Assembly: GCA_030278955.1 (NCBI GenBank)
Contig: JAOANR010000008.1
Span: 38,510,148-38,574,147 of the forward strand
DNA length: 64,000 bases
From: Hygrophila difformis
Taxonomy: Eukaryota; Streptophyta; Magnoliopsida; Lamiales; Acanthaceae
Reading direction: 5' to 3'
The notes under the pieces were generated by a model. The model made no database searches, had not been told where the DNA came from, and was given only the letters and a program-made list of their open reading frames with translations. The first letter of the stretch is position 1; each line of letters starts with the position of its first letter. Below are positions 57,792 through 64,000 of this stretch, piece after piece. The position numbers and the translations under genes were made by a program.

Positions 57792-59378
57792 CCTTGACCC
57801 TATTGATGAGAATCCGGCCATTACTTCTAGCATAACTCCTGTTTCATCGGCCGGCATGGCGTCTGGCTCGATTTCTCATGTTCTTGAAGGTGGCAACACT
57901 GATTCGACTGTTCCCAGTTCGGCTGTTTCTCTAGCGATTGCCCTTCCCTCTTCTTCTGTCGTCTCTATTCCTAACCCTTCTCCTGTCCACACTCGGCTAG
58001 AAGAGTTAGCCGTTGGCGATGTTAATCCTCCTTCTCCTTTTCCAAATAGGAGTATTCTGGATGATTTCTTTTCCCTTTCGCCAATTTCCTCTTCATCAGA
58101 ATTTCCTCATTCTTTCAAAGCATGCTTGGATAAGTTAGAACGCTTGATTTCTGAACATTCTGATGCCTTCTCCGTTCAAACCAAGCCCATCCTTCTGCTT
58201 CTTTCATATATCAGGCAAGTATTTTCCCAAGATCTTTTGGCTTCTGGTCTGTCGGATGCTATCGAAGCAATGTTCACATGCCTCTTACGGATAGACTTGG
58301 AACTTCCGAGTATTTTGGCTACTCGCAAAACACTTGAGGATGAGCAAGCCTCTCTTACCCTTCACAGGGTGGAATTTGACAGACATGCTTCCGATTATCA
58401 CTCCTATATGGGTAAGCTATCGGCCAATGATGGCCTCAGATTCGAGTATTTGAATCGTCTCACTGCCATTGACTCGGAAATCAGCCGACTTCAGTATGAG
58501 GCGCAAGGCGTGAAGAATGTCTTGGCCGAAGTTGACAAAGAATCGGCTCACCTGCAAGGTCTTGTAAAGCAGCTCCACAAATCCGCTCAGGCTCCAAGAG
58601 ACAAACTCGCTAGTCTCAAAGAGAAAACGGATTATCTTTCTTTGAGGTTATCCTTTAGTGATAATATCCTTGATATTTTTCGTGGTTTGTGGTCGAATAC
58701 TCAAACGGTGACTAACCAAGTTCGTTCTGTCGCGGCCCAACTCCCTCCTGCACCGAGTGCTTCGACGGTCTCAGATAACCCTGTTGTCAATCCTTCTATG
58801 GGGGATAATCCAAAGAATTCCGGTAATATTTAATTTGTTCTTTTGGCCTTAATGATATACGATGATTATGTCTTTCTTCTCTTTTGATTTTCTCTTCTTA
58901 GATGCTCAGTGTGATCCTTTCCAAGACACTTCCGATCAACTTTTCTTATCCCAACCTGATGACCCTCCGGTTTCGGCCGAAGCTGAAGCTCGATCATTTC
59001 AAGAGTTTCAATCAGTCTTGAATTCGGCTACTGCTCGCAATTCGACTGCTATCAGTGATTTCGACGAAGACATTGCTTATGATTTGAGTGGAGATTGACA
59101 TTTGTTGTTCTTATTTCTTGAATGTAATTACATCCCCTTTGATGTACTTCTGACTCTTATTTCGGCCGATCCCTCTTGTATGCTTGATCAGCCTATTATT
59201 AAATATTTGTCTTTTGTGGATTATTTCATCTGTTTCTTTCCGTGATCTCGGGGATACCCCTTGATAGTAATATTTCCTGCAGCTTTATTGGGATTCCTGA
59301 AACGTCTCATCCGTGATTAATGCTTTTCTCTTTACGTTTCTATTCTTTGCCATAAATGACATTCCTTTCATTTTTCTC

Positions 59379-59386
59379 TATAAATA
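59379..59386 (+). promoter_or_regulatory. Antisense TATA box, element B
   Basis: TATAAATA, identical in sequence and position to that in element A (15502-15509), 44 bp before the 78-codon frame. Confidence 0.55.
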
Positions 59387-59422
59387 CCAACACCCCTTTT
59401 CTTCTCATTTCATAATCTCGCA

Positions 59423-59659
59423 ATGTTCTTCATGAGTATCTTGATACTTTTAATCTCTTTTCCTCCCTGGCCTCTTTGGCATGCTGACTCTCTAGTTGAT
59501 CCTTTACTTATGATCCGAAAACCCTCCTTCTATGCAGCGCAAGTTCAGCTAATCCTTTTATCACCACCTTCATATGGGCGAGGAACTCTCAACACTATTC
59601 TTAACATGTATTTCGACGGTCATATTCGAGCTCTGCTCTGTTTCTTAATATTAATGTGA
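59423..59659 (+). CDS. Conserved antisense 78-codon frame, element B
   Basis: Homologue of 15229-15465, with the same length and a hydrophobic N-terminus. It lies about 325 bp after the PMD gene stop and is served by its own TATA-like box. No family is recognised. The following stretch (59660-60060) holds the frameshifted homologue of the 122-codon frame of element A. Confidence 0.4.
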   Translation: MFFMSILILLISFPPWPLWHADSLVDPLLMIRKPSFYAAQVQLILLSPPSYGRGTLNTILNMYFDGHIRALLCFLILM

Positions 59660-60060
59660 CCTGTCGTAATCCTACTAATATCGGTCCCAAAGTCTTGGGC
59701 GGTCGAATGATAATCGCGCCTTTCTATGGGACCGAACTATCTTTTTAGCTCCGAAGGCCATACCCCTCGAATTTCATCCCTATCTTCCATGGTAAAGGGG
59801 GTGTCCTTGCTGGAGCAGATAAAAATTTTCTTCTTCCTGGTCTGGGAGTTGGCTTTATTGGCACAGCCATCTCTTCTCTCGCCTGGCGGGAAGAATTTGG
59901 GCTTGGGAATGAATGTTCGACATCTACCACTTCAGATTCCACTGGCCTTCATTTCTTCCCAACCTTTTTAGCCCAGGACGTTTCCCTTGTATATTGTAAT
60001 TTCGGACTATCGACGCTGTTTTCGGCCGAAGTAGTACCTTTTTGTAATGCTCGCTCATGC

Positions 60061-60066
60061 AATAAA
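60061..60066 (+). terminator. Antisense AATAAA signal, element B
   Basis: AATAAA about 30 bp before the pol stop on the opposite strand, shared with element A. Confidence 0.5.
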
Positions 60067-60094
60067 ATCTTTACTTTTTCGCCTTATTTGATGT

Positions 60095-61318
60095 TTAATC
60101 CCATGCTGATGGATAATATTTCTTCATATATCTCGCGTTTACTGGATTTGACATCTGCTCACCATTTTCATCCACTAACATGTATGCTCCATTCGGTAAT
60201 TTCGTCTGAACAATAAATGGCCCTTCCCAATTGGGGCTCCATTTACCTAATCGGCCATCCTTCTATTTAGGTGGCCATATAACTTTCCAAACTAAATCAC
60301 CGACTTCAAATCGTTTTACACGAATTCGCTTATTATACCAATCGGCCACAATATCTTTATTTTTCTGCAAATTCTCAAAAGCTTGCACCCGATCGGAGTT
60401 AACTTCCAATAATTCGTTTTTCATCGCACAATCATATTGTTCGGCCGATATTAAATCTGCTTGGCTTGTCCTTAAAGTCGGCACTGTTATTTCGGCTGGA
60501 AGTACTGCGTCCATACCATAAGTCAGCCGAAATGGTGTATATCCAGTGGCAGAAGTCTTGGCATTTCGATAAGCCCACAACGCTTCAGATAACTTCTCAT
60601 GCCACTTCCTTGGTTGGTCTTCGATCATTCTCTTTATAATTCCTATTAACTGCTTATTCGTAGCCTCTGCCTGCCCATTCCCTTGTGGATAATATGGCGA
60701 CGAGTGCACAATCTCTATCCCATACTCTTTTGCAAAGGCCTTGACTTTTTCTCCCACAAATACAGTTCCTCTATCTGTTAGAATCGTTTGTGGAATTCCA
60801 AATCTATATATCAACTGTCTCTTAATAAATTCGATCACTTCTTCTTGTGAAATGCTGACATATGCCTGAGCTTCGGCCCACTTTGTGAAATAGTCCGTTG
60901 CCACTAGCACAAACTCATGCATTTTCGACGAAGAAGGATGAATCTTCCCAATTATATCCATAGCCCATCCTCGAAATGGCCATGGCTTAATCATTATATG
61001 CAGTTCTTCGGCCGGTAACTTTTGAATCGGCCCATGCTTCTGACATTCGCGGCATCCTTTAGCATATTTCTCACAATCAATTTCCATATTCGGCCAATAA
61101 TATCCCTGCTGAATAATACTCCATTTCATCGATTTTCCTGCACGGTGTGTGCCGCATATTCCTTCATGGACTTCTCCCATTACTCTTTTAGTATCTTCCT
61201 CTCCGACGCATCTGAGTAATACTCCATCAATGGCTCGCTTAAAGAGTAACCCTCCTATCACTATGTAATCCATCACCTTCTGCTTTTCGACTGGACTAGC
61301 TTCGGATGGATTTTCCAA
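60095..61318 (-). pseudogene. pol: Integrase part of Pol, Tat element B
   Basis: From the first ATG at 61318, 351 codons are open, ending at TAG 60263-60265; element A has CAG there. After the stop the frame continues to the natural end at 60095-60097. The zinc motif is H51, H58, C89 and C92, and the catalytic triad D121, D182 and E218. The C-terminal FEVGDLVWK motif is present just before the stop. The frame is separated from the RNase H part by a scrambled insertion (61317-61403). The enzyme would integrate cDNA in the nucleus. Confidence 0.9.
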
Positions 61319-61403
61319 CGTTTGTGCTATCTTCTTTATCCAACGTTTGTGCTATCTTCTTTATCCATTTTCCGACGCATCTGAGTAATACTCCATCAAT
61401 GGC
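61203..61403 (-). repeat. Patchwork duplication in Pol of element B
   Basis: Thirty-two bases at 61203-61234 (beginning ccgacgcatctgagtaatac) recur at 61372-61403. A 25 bp unit (caacgtttgtgctatcttct...) is tandemly doubled at 61317-61341 and 61342-61366. Element A has neither. The rearrangement breaks the aRNase H to integrase junction. Confidence 0.9.
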
Positions 61404-63509
61404 CAAATATATTTCCAAATTTCCCGCTATCGGCATTAGCCGATACCTGGCTGCATGTTGAGCCAATTCGTTAGCTAATTCGTTCTTCTCCCTTGGGATG
61501 TATTTGATATAAACCTCGTCGAACTCTTCTAACAAACCGATTGCTTCTTCGTACAATCTGATTAGTTGGGAACTTTTGACCGAAAAATCTCCTAACAACT
61601 GCTGAATAACTACTCGCGAATCTCCTCTGAATACGATAGCTCTTACTCCTTCTTCTATTAGACGTCGTAATCCCGAAATCAATGCTTTGTATTCAGCTTG
61701 GTTATTTGTGTAGGAATTCGGTAACTGCACGAAATACTTGCATATCTTGCCCTCCGGTGTATGTAGAGTAAACCCTGCTCCAACTCCTGAAGCGGCTTTT
61801 GAACCATCGAGCATCATTATCCATGGTTGTAGATATACAATCCCTACTTCATTTATTTCTTTCGGCCGAACTTGATCCCCGATATCATCGGACACTGGGA
61901 GCATCGCATGATCGGCCAAAAAATCTGCTACAATTTGACCTTTCATAGCCCTAAGTGGCGGGTATTTCAAGTCATATGCATTTAACTTCATGGCCCATTT
62001 GGCCATTCTTCGGCTACTGATTGGATCGTTCATCATAATTTTTACTATGTCAACCGAAGCTACCACTATCACTTGCCGTGGTTGAATATAATATTCCAAC
62101 TTTTGACATGCATGATAAAGACTTAAACACAATTTATGAATCGGCGAGTACCTTAATTCGGCATCCCTAAGGATTCGGCTTAGATAGTAAATCGCCCGAT
62201 CTCTTCCTTCATCGTCTTCTTGCGCCAACAACGCTCCAATAGACTCTTCGGCCGCTGCTATGTACAATTTCAGCGGTCGACCCAAAATTGGAGGGACCAA
62301 CACTGGCGGATTCACCAAAGCTTGCTTCAATTGCTCAAAGGCTCTTTGTTGATCATCTCCCCATATGAATTCCTCCTCCTCCTTCAACCTTAGTAAATCG
62401 GTTAATTGTTTTGATTTCCCGGCCGCATTTGCCAGAAATCGCCTCAAGAAACCAATCTTCCCAAGGAATTTTTGCGGACTCTTCTTATCATGTGGAGGCC
62501 TGGCTTCTTGGATAGCTCTGGTCTTATTCGCATCAACTTCTATGCCCTTATTGTGTACCAGAAACCCAAGAAAATTCCCTGCTTGTACTCCGAAAGCGCA
62601 CTTAGCTGGATTCATTTTCACTCCATGTAATCTCATTCTTGTGAATACTCTTCGCAAATCGTCCAAGTGGCTTTCCTTATCTTTGGATCTGACCATGACA
62701 TCGTCGATGTATACTTCAACACATTCTCCTATTAGATCATGAAAGACATAATTCATGGCCCTTTGATAAGTAGTTCCTGCATTCTTCAACCCGAATGGCA
62801 TTACTACCCATTCATATATTCCTATGGCTCCAGGGCACTGAAATGCAGTTTTATGAACATCTTTTTCGGCCATAAAGATTTGGTTATATCCTGAATATCC
62901 ATCCATAAATGACAACATCCCCTGTTTTGCGACCGAATCAATCAACAAATCAACAATAGGCATCATATACTCATCTTTAGGAGTAGCTATATTAAGATTT
63001 CTGAAATCGATACAAACTCTCAACTTTCCATTCTTTTTTATTACAGGAACAATATTCGATAACCACTCTACATATTTAGCTGGCCTCACAAATCCGGCCG
63101 CTAACAATTTTTCTATTTCCTCTTTTATTCTTGGGACTATTTCGGGCGCTGCCCTCCTGGCCGGCTGTTTATGCGGCCTGAACCCTTCTTTGATTGGCAA
63201 TCTATGCTCCACAATCGATCGCTCCAATCCTGGCATCTTTGTATAGTCCCATGCGAAACAATCCTTGAACTCGATTAACACCTCCTTGAATCGGCTTGTC
63301 ATCTGCTGATCTAAATTTGCACTCAATGGGATCTCCCTCGGGTGTTCATCTGTACCAACATTGACCATTTTCAAGGGGTCTTGAGCTTTGAAATCCGGTC
63401 TTCGTTTTGGAATAGCATCCATTAATTCGCTCCATCCTGCTTTATCATCTGAAACTCCGAGTTCGGCCGATTCGAACTCGATCGCTTGATTTGGTTGTGC
63501 ATCCATCAT
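61296..63509 (-). CDS. pol: Reverse transcriptase and RNase H part of Pol, Tat element B
   Basis: Open for 737 codons from ATG 63509. The RT spans about residues 110-300, with D203 (LSFMDGYSGY) and YIDD at 267-270. The first RNase H (about 400-540) has AAAEES where the first catalytic Asp is expected. The second, archaeal-type RNase H (about 565-690) keeps the MLDGSK, NNQAEYKAL and GDSRVV motifs and the NELANELAQHAA end. The last 40 or so codons are scrambled by the patchwork duplication, so the frame ends early and is separated from integrase. The ATG overlaps the protease stop as ATGA, as in element A. This copy is the better guide to the ancestral protein. Confidence 0.92.
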   Translation of the reverse strand: MMDAQPNQAIEFESAELGVSDDKAGWSELMDAIPKRRPDFKAQDPLKMVNVGTDEHPREIPLSANLDQQMTSRFKEVLIEFKDCFAWDYTKMPGLERSIVEHRLPIKEGFRPHKQPARRAAPEIVPRIKEEIEKLLAAGFVRPAKYVEWLSNIVPVIKKNGKLRVCIDFRNLNIATPKDEYMMPIVDLLIDSVAKQGMLSFMDGYSGYNQIFMAEKDVHKTAFQCPGAIGIYEWVVMPFGLKNAGTTYQRAMNYVFHDLIGECVEVYIDDVMVRSKDKESHLDDLRRVFTRMRLHGVKMNPAKCAFGVQAGNFLGFLVHNKGIEVDANKTRAIQEARPPHDKKSPQKFLGKIGFLRRFLANAAGKSKQLTDLLRLKEEEEFIWGDDQQRAFEQLKQALVNPPVLVPPILGRPLKLYIAAAEESIGALLAQEDDEGRDRAIYYLSRILRDAELRYSPIHKLCLSLYHACQKLEYYIQPRQVIVVASVDIVKIMMNDPISSRRMAKWAMKLNAYDLKYPPLRAMKGQIVADFLADHAMLPVSDDIGDQVRPKEINEVGIVYLQPWIMMLDGSKAASGVGAGFTLHTPEGKICKYFVQLPNSYTNNQAEYKALISGLRRLIEEGVRAIVFRGDSRVVIQQLLGDFSVKSSQLIRLYEEAIGLLEEFDEVYIKYIPREKNELANELAQHAARYRLMPIAGNLEIYLAIDGVLLRCVGKWIKKIAQTLDKEDSTNVGKSIRS

Positions 63510-64000
63510 TTAGTTTTTTCTTCAACTGGTCGTTCGTCGGCCTGATATCTGACCTCGAACCCCAAATCTGTCCAATCACACTCAACAACCTGCGGGTACC
63601 GATCCCCTACCACTACTAGGAATGGTTGTATGGGCTCTTCGTATAATACCACATCAATTCGGCCGGCTGAGCTGACTGGAAACGGAGGTTGGTCTCCATC
63701 CACTTCTTCAACTGTGCCATCCTTTTTCCAGAACCACACTTTCTGGTGTAGTGTTGATGGCAAACATCGAGATGTATGTATCCAGCATCGGCCTAGAATG
63801 GCCGCATACGGGACTTCGGCATCTACAACAAAGAACATAGTCGGAATCGAAATCGTCCCGACCGTTACATCCACCAAAATACACCCTTCGGCCGCGGTTT
63901 GGGTTTCCACAAAACTCAATACTTTCATCCTTGTAGGGAGTAAGTCCTCCTTTGAACGGCCTATCTTTGTCAATGTAGACAATGGCATGATATTGACGGT
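63506..64000 (-). CDS. Protease frame of Tat element B (partial, runs off window)
   Basis: C-terminal part of the frame homologous to 7416-8729 of element A. The visible part begins within TVNIMPLSTLTKIG, just after the active-site DGG, and ends VEEKTK. It is open to the window edge; gag lies beyond. The stop at 63506-63508 overlaps the RT start. Confidence 0.9.
   Translation of the reverse strand, partial: TVNIMPLSTLTKIGRSKEDLLPTRMKVLSFVETQTAAEGCILVDVTVGTISIPTMFFVVDAEVPYAAILGRCWIHTSRCLPSTLHQKVWFWKKDGTVEEVDGDQPPFPVSSAGRIDVVLYEEPIQPFLVVVGDRYPQVVECDWTDLGFEVRYQADERPVEEKTK

Larger units (their letters stand above)
44736..59098 (+). pseudogene. Antisense PMD gene with introns, element B, interrupted by a Tekay element
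   Basis: Antisense to the retroelement. Exons as read: 44736-46280, 46354-46539, 46618-46681 joined to 57797-58822, and 58902-59098. Introns (46281-46353, 46540-46617, 58823-58901) have GT-AG ends. Corrected for its small indels, the coding length is a multiple of three, about 1,005 residues. The PMD domain lies in exon 1, with the LDLP, HFLSRFFWCAP and PLAKAIMDD motifs. A basic AKRKRTASGSGKSKKK patch in exon 2 may be a nuclear localisation signal. A coiled coil (about 58440-58640) and an acidic C-terminus (FDEDIAYDLSGD) follow. Lesions: TAA at 45096-45098, a 1 bp loss near 45475, TGA at 45983-45985, an extra A near 46470 and the 11.1 kb insertion. Molecular function is unknown. Confidence 0.88.
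43870..64000 (-). mobile_element. Ty3/gypsy retrotransposon, Tat lineage, copy B (5' end outside window)
   Basis: Same family as element A but inverted: the 3' LTR lies at 43870-44544, then the antisense PMD gene (plus strand), then integrase, RT and protease on the minus strand running off the window end. A Tekay element (46682-57791) is nested inside. Gag, PBS and 5' LTR are beyond 64000, so the target duplication cannot be checked; the left flank is attat. Confidence 0.93.

Overview
The window is nuclear DNA of a flowering plant, probably a eudicot; the genus cannot be fixed from the sequence. It is AT-rich, holds only one convincing host gene, and is otherwise packed with plant-type transposable elements inserted into one another: Ty3/gypsy LTR retrotransposons of the Tat and Tekay lineages, CACTA DNA transposons, Stowaway-like MITEs, a foldback element and a tRNA-derived SINE. 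Most element boundaries are supported by target-site duplications (TSDs) read directly from the sequence.

Layout. 1-1426: 3' part of a Tekay-like LTR, cut by the window edge. 1619-3929: degenerate hAT-like element holding a large foldback element (1823-3048) and a Stowaway MITE (3227-3483). 4645-19903: Tat-lineage element A on the plus strand, TSD ttaat, its reverse transcriptase split by a 2.7 kb solo LTR (9223-11915, TSD gtttg). 19904-23888: intergenic DNA with two MITEs. 23889-32811: CACTA element 1 (TSD tat). 32812-36474: the host island, with microsatellites and an intronless AP2/ERF transcription factor gene (35184-36221). 36475-43313: CACTA element 2 (TSD tga), internally deleted and carrying a SINE. 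43533-43859: Stowaway MITE. 43870 to beyond 64000: Tat element B on the minus strand, same family as A, interrupted by an almost complete 11.1 kb Tekay chromovirus (46682-57791, TSD ccttg).

The most unusual structure is in the Tat elements. Both copies carry, between integrase and 3' LTR and antisense to gag-pol, a gene of about 1,005 codons with a plant mobile domain (PMD), a basic nuclear-localisation-like patch and a coiled coil. It has three short GT-AG introns at the same places in both copies. Because the introns are antisense to the genomic RNA, they would survive retrotransposition. Downstream of it on the same strand both copies also keep a TATA box, a 78-codon reading frame and an AATAAA signal. 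Both copies of the PMD gene are now broken by frameshifts and stops, but at different sites, so their common ancestor was probably intact. In copy B the Tekay insertion falls within exon 3, and the reading frame is continuous across the insertion site.

Within each retroelement the parts follow the usual plan: gag (capsid), aspartic protease, reverse transcriptase, RNase H and integrase, with LTR promoters, a primer-binding site and a polypurine tract. The CACTA elements each encode a TNP2-type transposase and a second En/Spm-type protein, transcribed from the same end, next to a GC-rich leader and clusters of short subterminal repeats. Nearly all of these coding regions carry at least one disabling lesion; the ERF gene is intact.
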